Origin: Nitrospirota bacterium
GTDB taxonomy: Bacteria; Nitrospirota; Thermodesulfovibrionia; Thermodesulfovibrionales; SM23-35
Assembly: GCA_040754395.1 (NCBI GenBank)
Contig: JBFMCL010000001.1
Coordinates: 165,634-229,633, forward strand
Reading direction: 5' to 3'
Length of the DNA: 64,000 nucleotides
The notes under the pieces were generated by a model. That model was given only the letters and a program-made list of their open reading frames with translations, had not been told where the DNA came from and made no database searches. This document shows positions 41,605 to 50,759 of the stretch, in pieces; within the stretch, counting starts at the first letter, position 1, and every line of letters begins with the position of its first letter. A program made the position numbers and the translations under genes.

Positions 41605-42516
41605 ATGATAGAACTGATCAAGAACACAAATATCAACTTCATGGGGAAAAGAAAGATAGCCTTTGTGGTTTCCGGAATCCTGGCCGTTATCGGTATCATA
41701 GCAATAGTGCAGATCGCAACAGGCCGCGCTAACCTCGGGATAGACTTTGCCGGAGGAACCGCCATACAACTCAAGTTCGACAAGCCTGTGGTGCTGCATG
41801 ATGTCCGCATCACGCTGGAAAACGGAGGGATGAAAGACTTTGATCTCCAGGATCTGCCGACAGAAAACAAGATACTGATACGGGTCAAAAAAACGGAACA
41901 GGAACTTGGCCAGGTTTCAGACATCATAACAAATATCCTCAGCCAGAAATTCCCTGAAAATACCTATGTAGTCGACTCGACCACTGTGATCGGCCCCAAG
42001 GTGGGCAGCAGGCTGAGGGCGGATGCTGCAAAGGCAGTGGCAATGGCCGTTATCGGTATCCTTATATATGTTGCGTTCAGGTTTCAGTTCAAGTTCGGGG
42101 TTGGCGCCACTGTCGCTACTTTCCACGACGTCCTCGCGGTGCTCGGGATGTTCTATCTCATGGGCAAAGAGATCAACCTCATCCTTATCACTGCCCTTCT
42201 GACGATCGCGGGATATTCGCTTACCGACACTGTCGTGGTATTCGACAGGATACGGGAAAACCTCAGACAGCGCCAGAGAGAGAGCGTTGAAGCGGTGATG
42301 AACATCAGCATCAATGAGGTGCTATCAAGGACCATTGTAACTTCCTTGACCGTTCTGCTGACATCGATCTCGCTGTTTTTCTTCGGTGGCGAGGTACTCC
42401 ATGACTTCTCGCTCGCCATGATCATGGGAGTAATTGTCGGTACATTTTCTTCTGTGTTCGTGGCAAGCCCGATCGTGCTCCTGTGGGGAGGAAAAAGGCC
42501 GTTCGCTAAAAAATAG
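41605..42516 (+). CDS. secF: Protein translocase subunit SecF
   Basis: Partner of SecD, 303 aa. Shows TM1 (about 20-38), GIDFAGGTAIQLKF, the periplasmic P1 domain, VGPKVG-like SSR (TVIGPKVGSRLR) and five helices with DVLAVLGMF, AGYSLTDTVVVFDRIREN and RTIVTSLTVLLTSISLFFFGG. Normal length. Ends the operon; recJ starts 93 nt further on. Confidence 0.96.
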   Translation: MIELIKNTNINFMGKRKIAFVVSGILAVIGIIAIVQIATGRANLGIDFAGGTAIQLKFDKPVVLHDVRITLENGGMKDFDLQDLPTENKILIRVKKTEQELGQVSDIITNILSQKFPENTYVVDSTTVIGPKVGSRLRADAAKAVAMAVIGILIYVAFRFQFKFGVGATVATFHDVLAVLGMFYLMGKEINLILITALLTIAGYSLTDTVVVFDRIRENLRQRQRESVEAVMNISINEVLSRTIVTSLTVLLTSISLFFFGGEVLHDFSLAMIMGVIVGTFSSVFVASPIVLLWGGKRPFAKK

Positions 42517-42609
42517 CGCACGCACAAGGTATGAGAAGTGAAATGCAGTGTGACATTGAAGTCTTTGTTGCTGCCTGACATTTTCCATTGTATGTTTCAT
42601 GGTCGTTAA

Positions 42610-44334
42610 ATGAACCGGCGCTGGCTTGTCAACAGAACCAATCCTGAATACATAGAATATGTATCGAAAACCGCCTCTGTTTCCCGTCCCCTCGCGCAGA
42701 TACTTATTAACCGGGGGATAAAGACTTCGGAGGAGATACACTCCTTCCTTTATCCGCAACTCTCCCGGTTGTCCGATCCGTTTGATATTCCGGGCATGAG
42801 GACAGCAGTCGAAAGGATTCTTGCCGCTTCGAGGAACGGAGAGAGGGTGCTTGTGCACGGCGATTATGATGTCGACGGCCTGTCTGCAACCGCCATTGTT
42901 CACGGCGCGCTGAAGGCGACCGGGATCGACAGTGTCTATTTCATCCCCGACAGGATGAGCCAGGGATACGGCTTCAAGCCCTCATCTGTCGCAAAGGCAA
43001 AACAGGTCGGGGCATCCCTTATCATAACCGTCGACTGCGGGATCACGGCATTTGACGCGGCAGATGAATGCCGGAGAGCACGCATCGACCTGATCATTAC
43101 CGACCATCATGAACCCCATGTGCGCAAAGAACCAAAACATGCGAAGCGTCCTGAGTCTGTGGCAATTCCTGATGCAGTTGCGGTCGTCAATCCCAAAACC
43201 ACCGGCCCTGCGTCACGGAATACGAATCTTTCCGGCGCCGGCATCGCATTCAAACTTGTGCAGGCATTGTCAATGACGCATAGTGCACAGTTTTCGGCTT
43301 ATGCCTTCCTTGACCTTGCAGCCCTTGGAACAATCGCCGATGTCGTCCCTTTGACCGATGAAAACCGTCTTATCGTAAAAGAAGGGCTGAAGCTGCTTGA
43401 AAAGGGGACCAGGCCGGGAATCCAGGCGCTCCGGAACATATCGGGCATTAAGGGAAAAGGAATCAGGACCGGACTGCTGTTATTTACGATAATACCGAGA
43501 ATCAATGCTGCGGGCAGAATTGCTGATTCCCGCGATGTGGTAAAACTTTTTCTTTCCGAGGATGAGGACGAATCCGCCGCGCTGTCGGTCTGGATGGACT
43601 CACTCAATGCGAAAAGGCAGATGATAGAAGAAAACGTGTATCAGGAAGCCCTTGGCATGCTGAAAAAAAGGGGAATACCAAGGGTAATTGTACTGGCCGC
43701 AGAAGCCTGGCACAGGGGTGTCATCGGGATTGTGGCATCACGGATCGCAGAGGAATTCTGCCGCCCCGCCTTCATCATTTCGATAGAGGGAGATCATGCC
43801 AGGGGCTCCGCAAGGAGCATCCCGTCGTTCGACATCTGCAGGGCGCTCGCCGGATGTGACGCTGTGCTGAAGGGGTTTGGCGGACACAAACAGGCCGCAG
43901 GCCTGGAACTGGATACAGTAAACATTCCCCTTTTTGAGAAATACATCAACAGCATTGCCGAAGAGGCCTTTTCCGAAAACGAGTGCGTTCCCGTTCTGGA
44001 GATTGATGCGTATGTCGACCTCGAGGACGTAAGCTTTTCCCTCACAAAAGAGATGGAGATGCTTGAACCCTTTGGGGCAGGCAACTCCGAACCGCTCTTT
44101 GGATCAAAGGGCCTTGAGATCCTCTCGCCAAAGATCGTGAAGAACAATCACCTGAAAATGAAGCTCAGACAGAGGAGACGAACTATTCATGCCATAGGGT
44201 TTGACATGGCAGGGGTTCTCAGCACCCTCGAAGACTCCCCCTTAGTCGATGCAGTCTTTACTCCCATGGTCAATGAATGGAACAGAAGCAGAACCCTCCA
44301 GCTTAACCTCAGGGCTTTAAGGCCAAGCAAATAA
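42610..44334 (+). CDS. recJ: Single-stranded-DNA-specific exonuclease RecJ
   Basis: Processive 5'-3' ssDNA exonuclease of the DHH phosphoesterase family, used in recombination and mismatch repair. The 574-aa protein carries motif I VLVHGDYDVDGLSATAIVH, VDCGITAFD, motif III DLIITDHHEPH (DHH), LAALGTIADVVPL, the DHHA1 motif FGGHKQAAG and a C-terminal OB domain (VDLEDVSFSLTKEMEMLEPFGAGN). ATG 42610 has no clear Shine-Dalgarno. A TTGCTG-N17-TATGTT promoter candidate (42568-42596) would leave only a very short leader. Confidence 0.95.
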   Translation: MNRRWLVNRTNPEYIEYVSKTASVSRPLAQILINRGIKTSEEIHSFLYPQLSRLSDPFDIPGMRTAVERILAASRNGERVLVHGDYDVDGLSATAIVHGALKATGIDSVYFIPDRMSQGYGFKPSSVAKAKQVGASLIITVDCGITAFDAADECRRARIDLIITDHHEPHVRKEPKHAKRPESVAIPDAVAVVNPKTTGPASRNTNLSGAGIAFKLVQALSMTHSAQFSAYAFLDLAALGTIADVVPLTDENRLIVKEGLKLLEKGTRPGIQALRNISGIKGKGIRTGLLLFTIIPRINAAGRIADSRDVVKLFLSEDEDESAALSVWMDSLNAKRQMIEENVYQEALGMLKKRGIPRVIVLAAEAWHRGVIGIVASRIAEEFCRPAFIISIEGDHARGSARSIPSFDICRALAGCDAVLKGFGGHKQAAGLELDTVNIPLFEKYINSIAEEAFSENECVPVLEIDAYVDLEDVSFSLTKEMEMLEPFGAGNSEPLFGSKGLEILSPKIVKNNHLKMKLRQRRRTIHAIGFDMAGVLSTLEDSPLVDAVFTPMVNEWNRSRTLQLNLRALRPSK

Positions 44335-44360
44335 CAGGGATTGTACCTGTTTTGAAATTG

Positions 44361-44366
44361 TATAAT
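44361..44366 (+). promoter_or_regulatory. -10 element abutting the RelA/SpoT gene
   Basis: TATAAT ends 6 nt before the ATG at 44373. No Shine-Dalgarno. TTGTAC at 44341 is only 14 bp upstream, too close for a good -35. Confidence 0.4.
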
Positions 44367-44372
44367 AGAGTC

Positions 44373-46505
44373 ATGGAAGAGGAACTTGTAGACATTGACC
44401 TGCTCATTAAGAAAGTCCTTTCATACAACCCCGACGCTGACATTGAACTCCTGAAACAGGCGCATCTGTTTTCAAACAAAGCACATGGCAGTCAGCGCCG
44501 TATCGAGGGCTCGCCATACATCGAACATCCCCTCTCCGTCGCATCAATCCTCGCGGACATGAAGATGGATGTCGCAACCATTGCAGCCGGCCTTCTGCAT
44601 GATACGATTGAGGATACGGAAACTTCTGTCGCAGAGATGAAGGCCATGTTTGGCGATGAAGTCGCCTTTCTCGTCGAGGCATTAACAAAGCTTTCCAGAA
44701 TTGAATTCAGAACAAAGGAACAGGCACAGGCTGAAAACTTCAGGAAGATGCTCCTTGCCATGTCAGAGGATATCAGGGTAATACTGATAAAGTTTGCCGA
44801 CAGGCTCCATAATATGCGCACCCTGCAGCATCTTTCAGGAAACAAACAGCAGCGGATTGCGCACGAAACGCTTGATATATATGCACCTATCGCCAACCGG
44901 CTCGGAATCGGCTGGCTGAGGGCAGAACTCGAAGACCTCAGTTTTCAGACCCTCATGCCCGAACTGTATCATGAGCTCGTCAGGAAGGTGGCAACGAGGA
45001 AAGAGGAACAGGAAGCCTATTTAAAAGAAGTGTCGCAAATAGTCAACAACAAGCTGAGTGAGGAGAAAATCCCCGGGAAGGTCTCATGGAGGATAAAACA
45101 CTATTACGGCATCTATCAGAAAATGCAGAAGCAGATAATCACGTTCGAACAGGTACATGATGTCCTCGGCCTACGGATAATTACCGACACCAAGGCAAGC
45201 TGCTATGCAATTCTCGGGCTTATCCATTCTCTCTGGGCACCGGTGCCTGGAAGATTCAAGGATTATATCGGCGTGCCGAAATCGAACATGTACCAGTCAC
45301 TGCACACCACGGTTATCGGGCCGAAGGGAGAACGGGTCGAATTCCAGATCAGAACGGATGAAATGAACATGATCGCAGAGCACGGCATCGCATCCCACTG
45401 GCGGTACAAGGAAAAAGACCAGGTTGACGAAAAAAGCGAACGGTACATCTCTTGGCTGCGAGAGCTCATACTGGCCCAGAGGGAACTCAGTGATGCAACA
45501 GACTTCATTGAAGCGGTGAAGGGCGAGGTTGTCCCTGAAGTCATCTATGTTTTTACCCCGAAGGGCGAAATAAAAGAGATGCCTGTCGGCTCAACCCCGG
45601 TTGATTTTGCATACAGCATTCATACCCAGGTGGGAAACAGATGCACAGGCGCGAAAGTGAACGGAAAGATGGTACCCCTGAAATTTACCATGAGAAACGG
45701 GGATACCATCGAGATTATCACCTCACAGACACAGGGCCCGAGCAGGGACTGGCTGAAATTCGTCGTGACCCAGCGTGCGAAGAGCAGGATCAAGCAGTGG
45801 ATAAAGGCGGAAGAAAGGAAACAGAGCATTGAGCTCGGCCAGAAACTGCTCGAAGGCGAAATGCGAAAGCAGGATGTCAGTCAGTCCATGCTGAAGTCAG
45901 ATGAAATGCAGAAAGTGCTGAGATCTTTTGCGATCCAGTCCCTTGAAGACCTCTATGCCTACATCGGTCACGGGAAATTGTCCGCGCACCAGATTGTCAA
46001 TAAACTGCTGCCGGAAAAACCGCCCGAAGAGTTACCCATCGCCAAAATCGTGAAGCCGCAGAAAGAGCATAGAGGCATCACCATTAAGGGGGTGGATGAT
46101 GTCCTTTATCATACCGCCAAATGCTGCTTTCCGATACCGGGTGACAGGCTGATCGGTTTCGTCACAAGGGGACGGGGAGTTACAATCCACCGTAATGACT
46201 GCCCGAACCTCGACAGGCTTGCGGTTGACGATGCACGGCTTGTGGACGTTGAATGGAAGGCAGAGGGCGAAGCGACTTCGCCGGTGAAGCTCTTCATCGA
46301 AACAATCGACAAGCCCGGGATTCTCGCGAATCTCAGTGCGCTCATATCCTCGGTCAACGTGAACATAAGCAATCTGACCGCCAACTCAACCGAGGAAAAA
46401 AAGGCTCAGATCATATTCATCCTTGATGTGAAAGACAAGGCTCAGCTTACCGGGCTTATACAGAAAATTGCGCAGCTCGACGGCATATTCAGGGTCAGCA
46501 GATAG
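44373..46505 (+). CDS. Bifunctional (p)ppGpp synthetase/hydrolase (RelA/SpoT family)
   Basis: Stringent-response enzyme of 710 aa. Domains in order: HD hydrolase (about 30-180) with GSPYIEHPLSVASILADM, LLHDTIEDTE and FADRLHNMRTL; synthetase (about 225-350) with RIKHYYGIYQKM, LGLRIITDT and YQSLHTTVIGP; TGS (about 385-450) with VFTPKGEIKEMP; and a C-terminal ACT (about 635-710) with VKLFIETIDKPGILANLSALISS. The intact HD motif and synthetase motifs predict both activities, as in long RSH proteins. ATG 44373 is chosen over TTG 44352 because the latter precedes the -10 box. Confidence 0.95.
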   Translation: MEEELVDIDLLIKKVLSYNPDADIELLKQAHLFSNKAHGSQRRIEGSPYIEHPLSVASILADMKMDVATIAAGLLHDTIEDTETSVAEMKAMFGDEVAFLVEALTKLSRIEFRTKEQAQAENFRKMLLAMSEDIRVILIKFADRLHNMRTLQHLSGNKQQRIAHETLDIYAPIANRLGIGWLRAELEDLSFQTLMPELYHELVRKVATRKEEQEAYLKEVSQIVNNKLSEEKIPGKVSWRIKHYYGIYQKMQKQIITFEQVHDVLGLRIITDTKASCYAILGLIHSLWAPVPGRFKDYIGVPKSNMYQSLHTTVIGPKGERVEFQIRTDEMNMIAEHGIASHWRYKEKDQVDEKSERYISWLRELILAQRELSDATDFIEAVKGEVVPEVIYVFTPKGEIKEMPVGSTPVDFAYSIHTQVGNRCTGAKVNGKMVPLKFTMRNGDTIEIITSQTQGPSRDWLKFVVTQRAKSRIKQWIKAEERKQSIELGQKLLEGEMRKQDVSQSMLKSDEMQKVLRSFAIQSLEDLYAYIGHGKLSAHQIVNKLLPEKPPEELPIAKIVKPQKEHRGITIKGVDDVLYHTAKCCFPIPGDRLIGFVTRGRGVTIHRNDCPNLDRLAVDDARLVDVEWKAEGEATSPVKLFIETIDKPGILANLSALISSVNVNISNLTANSTEEKKAQIIFILDVKDKAQLTGLIQKIAQLDGIFRVSR

Positions 46506-46617
46506 CATACTTTCGCGGATCGCATTATCCTGAGATTCCTGCCGGCGATATCTCCGGTGAACCTTTCCCCGGGTTTGTCCGGTCATTGCCAGGCGGGGCC
46601 ACTTATAGCTCTTATTA

Positions 46618-46626
46618 TGGTATAAT
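46618..46626 (+). promoter_or_regulatory. Extended -10 promoter element for the DUF72 gene
   Basis: TGG-TATAAT, a perfect extended -10 box, ends 8 nt before the ATG at 46635. No Shine-Dalgarno. Confidence 0.5.
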
Positions 46627-46634
46627 GTTCAGTA

Positions 46635-47384
46635 ATGGCCGACCTACGGATAGGGTGCAGTGGTTTTCTCTACGATCACTGGAGAGGAACGTTTTACCCT
46701 GAAGATGTCACAAAAAACCGTTGGCTTCCCTATTACAGCAAGCATTTTTCGACCATAGAGCTCAATGTAACCTTCTACCGCCTCCCTGAACGGGAGACCT
46801 TTGCAAAGTGGTACCGTTCAACGCCTGACGAGTTTATTTTTTCGCTGAAAGGCAGCAGGTTCATCACCCATGTAAAAAAACTCAAGGACTGTGCAGAGCC
46901 TATTGAGGCGTTTTTTTCGAGGGCATCGGTGCTGAAAGAAAAACTTGGCGTGGTACTGTGGCAGTTCCCGCCTACCTTTAATCTCGATCTTGACCGCTTC
47001 AAGGAATTCCTTGAAGCACTGGAACCCTATGGCACAAGAAACACGTTCGAATTCCGGAACAAGACCTGGATTAATAAAAAGGTCTTCACGCTTCTCGAAA
47101 AGCAGAATGCAGCCCCCTGTATGGCAGACCACCCGGAGTTTCTGAAAGACCTTCCCGTGACCTCTGATTTCATCTATATCCGGAGACACGGAAAAGAAGG
47201 CAGCCATACAACTTCATACAGCGCAGAAGCGCTGAAGGAAGATGCAAAATATGTGAAATCCCACCTGAAGATGAAAAGTGATATCTTTGTGTATTTCAAT
47301 AACGATGCGTTCGGATACGCTCCCCTGAATGCCGCGGAACTGATTTCCCTCACAAGGAATAAAAAGAAAAAGAAGAAAAAATAA
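46635..47384 (+). CDS. DUF72-family protein (YecE-like)
   Basis: A 249-aa TIM-barrel protein of the DUF72/YecE family. It has the family landmarks RIGCSGFLYDHWRGTFYPED, YSKHFSTIELNVTFYRLP, FSLKGSRFITHVKKLKDC, GVVLWQFPP, FEFRNKTWINKKVF, FIYIRRHG and the closing VYFNNDAFGYAPLNA. Biochemical function unproven in bacteria. The C-terminus is an odd run of seven lysines after NAAELISLTRN, encoded by an A-rich tract. It converges on trxB with 1 nt between stops. Confidence 0.9.
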   Translation: MADLRIGCSGFLYDHWRGTFYPEDVTKNRWLPYYSKHFSTIELNVTFYRLPERETFAKWYRSTPDEFIFSLKGSRFITHVKKLKDCAEPIEAFFSRASVLKEKLGVVLWQFPPTFNLDLDRFKEFLEALEPYGTRNTFEFRNKTWINKKVFTLLEKQNAAPCMADHPEFLKDLPVTSDFIYIRRHGKEGSHTTSYSAEALKEDAKYVKSHLKMKSDIFVYFNNDAFGYAPLNAAELISLTRNKKKKKKK

Positions 47385-47385
47385 C

Positions 47386-48330
47386 CTATTTCGCCCAGTC
47401 CATCTTCAGCCGCTTTCTCTTGTATATGAATTTCTCCGCTGACAGTGCCGCGATACAGCCGTTTGATGCGGCAACCACCACCTGCCTGACTTCAGTACAG
47501 GTCACATCACCTGCAGCAAAAACTCCCGGAACCGATGTCTCCATCATGTTATTGACAGGGATGCAGCCTTCTTCGCCGGTCTCGAGTGCTCCGTAAAGGA
47601 AGTCTATTACCGGCTTGTTCCCGTGCAGATAGACAAATACTCCTGCCACCTCGAGTTCGGTTTCCTTTTTGTCTGCATCAATCATCCTGATTTTTTCCAC
47701 CAGTTCGGTCCCCTCAATTGAGGCAACCGTGTATCCTGTCATCACTTTAATGTTCGGTTCGTGCAGCGCGGGGTGATCCTCTACGTGAAGCTTTGTGGGA
47801 GATACCAGATAGACGGTCTCTGCAAATCTCGTAAGTACTCCTGCTTCTTTCACCGCCTCTTCTGAATTTCCGATAACACAGACCCTGAATCCTCTGTAGA
47901 ATGCAGCGTCACAGATGGCACAGTAACTGACTCCTCTTCCGAGGAACTCTGCCTCACCCTTAATGCTTGCTTTCCTTCCCATGGACCCGGTGGCGATGAT
48001 CATTGTCTTGCCGCTGTATGCCCTGTCCATGGTAATCGCCTCTTTCACCTCACCCGAAAAGTTGACTCCCACAACCTGTGTCTCGACATATTCGGCACCA
48101 AACTCAATCGCCTGTTTTCTCATGATGTCAAGCAGCTCCTTGCCGGGGACAGCATGGGTGAGACCGGGATAATTTTCAATCCTGCTCGAATACGCAAGTG
48201 CTCCTGCAGTCGATGATTTATCAAGGATGACGGTCTTTAATTTTGCCCTGGATGTGTACTGGCCTGCAGTAAGGCCGGCAGGCCCGCCTCCGATGATGAC
48301 GACATCATAGATATCTGTATGTTCCTGCAT
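47386..48330 (-). CDS. trxB: Thioredoxin reductase-like FAD/NAD(P) oxidoreductase
   Basis: FAD-dependent reductase of 314 aa that transfers NADPH electrons to thioredoxin-like proteins. Motifs are VVIIGGGPAGLTAG (FAD), the redox pair C137-A-I-C140 in GVSYCAICDAAFYRG, a second nucleotide site VCVIGNSEEAVKEAG, GCIPVNNMMETSVPGVFAAGD and a C-terminal CTEVRQVVVAASNGC. The loop after the second Cys is DAAF instead of DGAF, and the GxGxxA NADPH motif is altered to GNSEEA, so partner or cofactor preference may differ from E. coli TrxB. Strong Shine-Dalgarno GGGAGG. Confidence 0.85.
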   Translation of the reverse strand: MQEHTDIYDVVIIGGGPAGLTAGQYTSRAKLKTVILDKSSTAGALAYSSRIENYPGLTHAVPGKELLDIMRKQAIEFGAEYVETQVVGVNFSGEVKEAITMDRAYSGKTMIIATGSMGRKASIKGEAEFLGRGVSYCAICDAAFYRGFRVCVIGNSEEAVKEAGVLTRFAETVYLVSPTKLHVEDHPALHEPNIKVMTGYTVASIEGTELVEKIRMIDADKKETELEVAGVFVYLHGNKPVIDFLYGALETGEEGCIPVNNMMETSVPGVFAAGDVTCTEVRQVVVAASNGCIAALSAEKFIYKRKRLKMDWAK

Positions 48331-48406
48331 TCAATCCTCCCTTGTCTGGACTACGTGCCAACTTACTCCATAATACTGCCGCACATTCTCGCTGAGAATG
48401 CAGGTA

Positions 48407-49228
48407 TCAGGGTCCCAGCAGGACATCAAGAAGCCTTTCGAGCTCTTCAAACGAATAATACTCTATCTCGATCTTGCCTTTCCTGCCTTTGTTGAGTATT
48501 CTTACCCGGGTTCCGAGGTTCTTGATCAACTTTTCTTCGAGAGAAGTAATCTGGGGATCTCTCTCCGGATGTAGCTTTGGCGGTCGTGATATCTTTTTTG
48601 TCAGGTGCTCGGATTCCCTGACACTGAGGCCTTTTCTCACAATTTTCCGGGCTGCATCGATCTGATTCGCTTTTCCCTCGATGCCGAGTACTGCCTTCGC
48701 GTGCCCCATACTGAGAGAACCGTTGTACACAAGCGATTTCACCTCATCAGGCAGCTTCAGGAGACGCAGATAATTGGCAATAGTTGCCCTGTCTTTGCCG
48801 ACTCTGTCAGAGAGGTCCTCCTGGGTCAGCTTGAATTCAGTGATGAGCTTGCTGAAGGCTTCAGCAGCTTCAATCGGGTTCAGATCTTCCCTTTGAATGT
48901 TTTCTATAAGGGCTATTTCCAGGGAGTCTTTCGAAGCCACGTTCTTGATCAGGGCGGGGAGTTTCTTCAAGCCTGCCAGCGCGGCAGCCCTCCATCTGCG
49001 CTCACCGGTAACAAGCCTGAAAGAACCGTCACCTACCCGGGAGACGATTACCGGCTGAAGTACCCCTTTTTCCGTTATCGAAGCTGCAAGTTCCCTGAGC
49101 GAATCATCCCTGAAGGTCTTTCTCGGCTGCTGTTCACCCGGGAAGATACGGTCTATATCCAGATGTACAACCTCATCTCCCCTCTCAGGGATTAATGCCT
49201 CAAGCCCTTTGCCCAATGCCGTTTTCAT
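48407..49228 (-). CDS. parB: Chromosome-partitioning protein ParB
   Basis: Centromere-binding CTPase, 273 aa, that spreads from parS sites and works with ParA in chromosome segregation. It has LGKGLEALIP, IFPGEQQPRKTFRDDSLRELAASI and GERRWRAAALAGLKKLPALIK (CTP-binding arginine-rich GERRxR), then the ENIQREDLNPIEAAEAF stretch, the HTH (TQEDLSDRVGKDRATIANYLRLLKLP) and a C-terminal dimerisation helix. ATG 49228 is chosen (AAGGAG upstream); the longer frame runs into parA. It overlaps the 3' end of parA by 29 nt. Confidence 0.95.
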   Translation of the reverse strand: MKTALGKGLEALIPERGDEVVHLDIDRIFPGEQQPRKTFRDDSLRELAASITEKGVLQPVIVSRVGDGSFRLVTGERRWRAAALAGLKKLPALIKNVASKDSLEIALIENIQREDLNPIEAAEAFSKLITEFKLTQEDLSDRVGKDRATIANYLRLLKLPDEVKSLVYNGSLSMGHAKAVLGIEGKANQIDAARKIVRKGLSVRESEHLTKKISRPPKLHPERDPQITSLEEKLIKNLGTRVRILNKGRKGKIEIEYYSFEELERLLDVLLGP

Positions 49229-49979
49229 GCAGCATCTCCTTTGCAAGTGACAGATAACTCTGTGCACCCTTGGATCGAATGTCATAAAGAATCGCCGGGA
49301 TACCGTGACTCGGCGCTTCACCAAGCGTCACATTCCTCGGTATTACCGTCGTGAAAACCTTTTCCCCGAAATGCTTTCTGACTTCCCTGGCAACTTCCTG
49401 GGACAGATTGTTCCTTGGATCATACATGGTCAGGATGATGCCTTCAATTTCCAGGTTCGGATTCAGGGACCCCCTCACCCTGTGCAATGTCTTTGATAAA
49501 AGCCCTAATCCTTCGAGGGCATAGTATTCGCACTGTACAGGGATGAGCACAGAGTCTGCTGCAACAAGTGCATTCAGCGTAAGCAGCCCCAGAGAAGGCG
49601 GACAATCAATAAAAATATACCGATAACTGTCTTTTATCACACTAACCGCATTGTATAATATACTTTCCCGGTCCTCTTTTCCAACCAGTTCCACTTCCAC
49701 ACCAAGAAGGTCGATCGTGGAAGGGAGGATGCTCAGGTGTTCCACCGCGGTGGGCGTTAATGCATCCCTGATTCCGCATCTGCCTGCATATACGTCATAC
49801 AGGTTCATACCGACATTTTCCCGTGCTATGCCGAGCCCTGAGGATGAATTTCCCTGCGGGTCGGTATCGATAACGAGTATTTCCTTTTCGGCAAGCGCAA
49901 GGGACGCGGCAAGATTAATGGCTGTCGTGGTCTTTCCCACTCCGCCTTTCTGATTGACTATTGTAATAACCTTCCCCAT
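49200..49979 (-). CDS. parA: Chromosome-partitioning ATPase ParA (Soj)
   Basis: Deviant-Walker-A ATPase of 259 aa that positions ParB-parS complexes. Motifs: KGGVGKTTTAINLAA at 11-25, VIDTDPQGNSSSGLG (A'), IFIDCPPSLGLLTLNAL (Walker B) and VARNVTLGEAPSHG-like VIPRNVTLGEAPSHGIP. ATG 49979 begins the family; a TTG at 50000 lies 8 nt after a TATAAT (50014-50009, minus strand) and would be near-leaderless. Upstream the MBL gene diverges. parAB often lies near the replication origin, but no parS-like palindrome was found here. Confidence 0.95.
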   Translation of the reverse strand: MGKVITIVNQKGGVGKTTTAINLAASLALAEKEILVIDTDPQGNSSSGLGIARENVGMNLYDVYAGRCGIRDALTPTAVEHLSILPSTIDLLGVEVELVGKEDRESILYNAVSVIKDSYRYIFIDCPPSLGLLTLNALVAADSVLIPVQCEYYALEGLGLLSKTLHRVRGSLNPNLEIEGIILTMYDPRNNLSQEVAREVRKHFGEKVFTTVIPRNVTLGEAPSHGIPAILYDIRSKGAQSYLSLAKEMLHENGIGQRA

Positions 49980-50139
49980 GTGATATTGTGCGGGCTGCAA
50001 ACTTCCTTATTATACCAGATAATTTGTGATATAATTTTCTGAGGCGGAGGAACTGAATCGCAGCATTTCCCGAGGGTTTTGTATGAGAAACAATGCGTCT
50101 GTCCGTGTGTCACGGCAGAGGGAAAAGGGGGTATGCACC

Positions 50140-50754
50140 ATGGTAGAGGATATTCACTGGCTCGGACATGATACGTTTAAAATTGTCGGAGAAAAGGTCA
50201 TTTATACGGATCCCTTCAAGATAAAGAAAAAGGATACTGCAGATATCATCCTGATTACCCACGAGCATTTCGACCATTGTTCTCCCGATGATGTGAAGAT
50301 GCTCCAGGGGCCGGAAACCGTCATCGTTGCCACGGCCGACTGCGCAAAAAAACTGACAGGTACGGTAAAGACTGTCAAACCAGGAGATGCGCTCACGGTT
50401 GCCGGCGTCGATATTAAGGTAGTGCCTTCCTATAATACCGATAAGAAGTTCCATCCGAAGGAAAACAACTGGGTAGGATATATTTTTACCGTGAAAGGCC
50501 GTCGGATATACATTGCAGGCGATACAGACTATATCCCCGAGATGAAGAACTTCAAGGTCGATATTGCCCTGCTGCCTATATCAGGCACGTATGTGATGAC
50601 CGCAGCAGAAGCAGTGAAGGCTGCCCTTGATATCAAACCAAAGATTGCGATACCCATGCATTTCGGTTCGATAGTCGGCTCACAGAAAGACGCGCACGCG
50701 TTCGCTGAAGGACTGAAGGGAAAAATCGAGGTTGTGATCCTGAAAGAAGAATAA
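50140..50754 (+). CDS. MBL-fold metallo-hydrolase (UPF0173-like)
   Basis: A 204-aa metallo-beta-lactamase-fold hydrolase. The zinc motif is THEHFDHCSPDD (HxHxDH), followed by IYIAGDTDYIPEM (bridging Asp) and PMHFGS (last His). This is the compact L-ascorbate-6-phosphate-lactonase/UPF0173 type; true substrate unknown. ATG 50140 is served by AAGGGGG about 9 nt upstream; an ATG at 50083 would add 19 poorly conserved residues. It begins the five-gene overlap chain through birA, coaX and galT. Confidence 0.85.
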   Translation: MVEDIHWLGHDTFKIVGEKVIYTDPFKIKKKDTADIILITHEHFDHCSPDDVKMLQGPETVIVATADCAKKLTGTVKTVKPGDALTVAGVDIKVVPSYNTDKKFHPKENNWVGYIFTVKGRRIYIAGDTDYIPEMKNFKVDIALLPISGTYVMTAAEAVKAALDIKPKIAIPMHFGSIVGSQKDAHAFAEGLKGKIEVVILKEE

Positions 50755-50759
50755 TACCG

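Noticed and set aside
49200-50082. parS site near parAB
   Set aside because: Looked for the TGTTTCACGTGAAACA-type palindrome in and around parAB and elsewhere; found none that fits.
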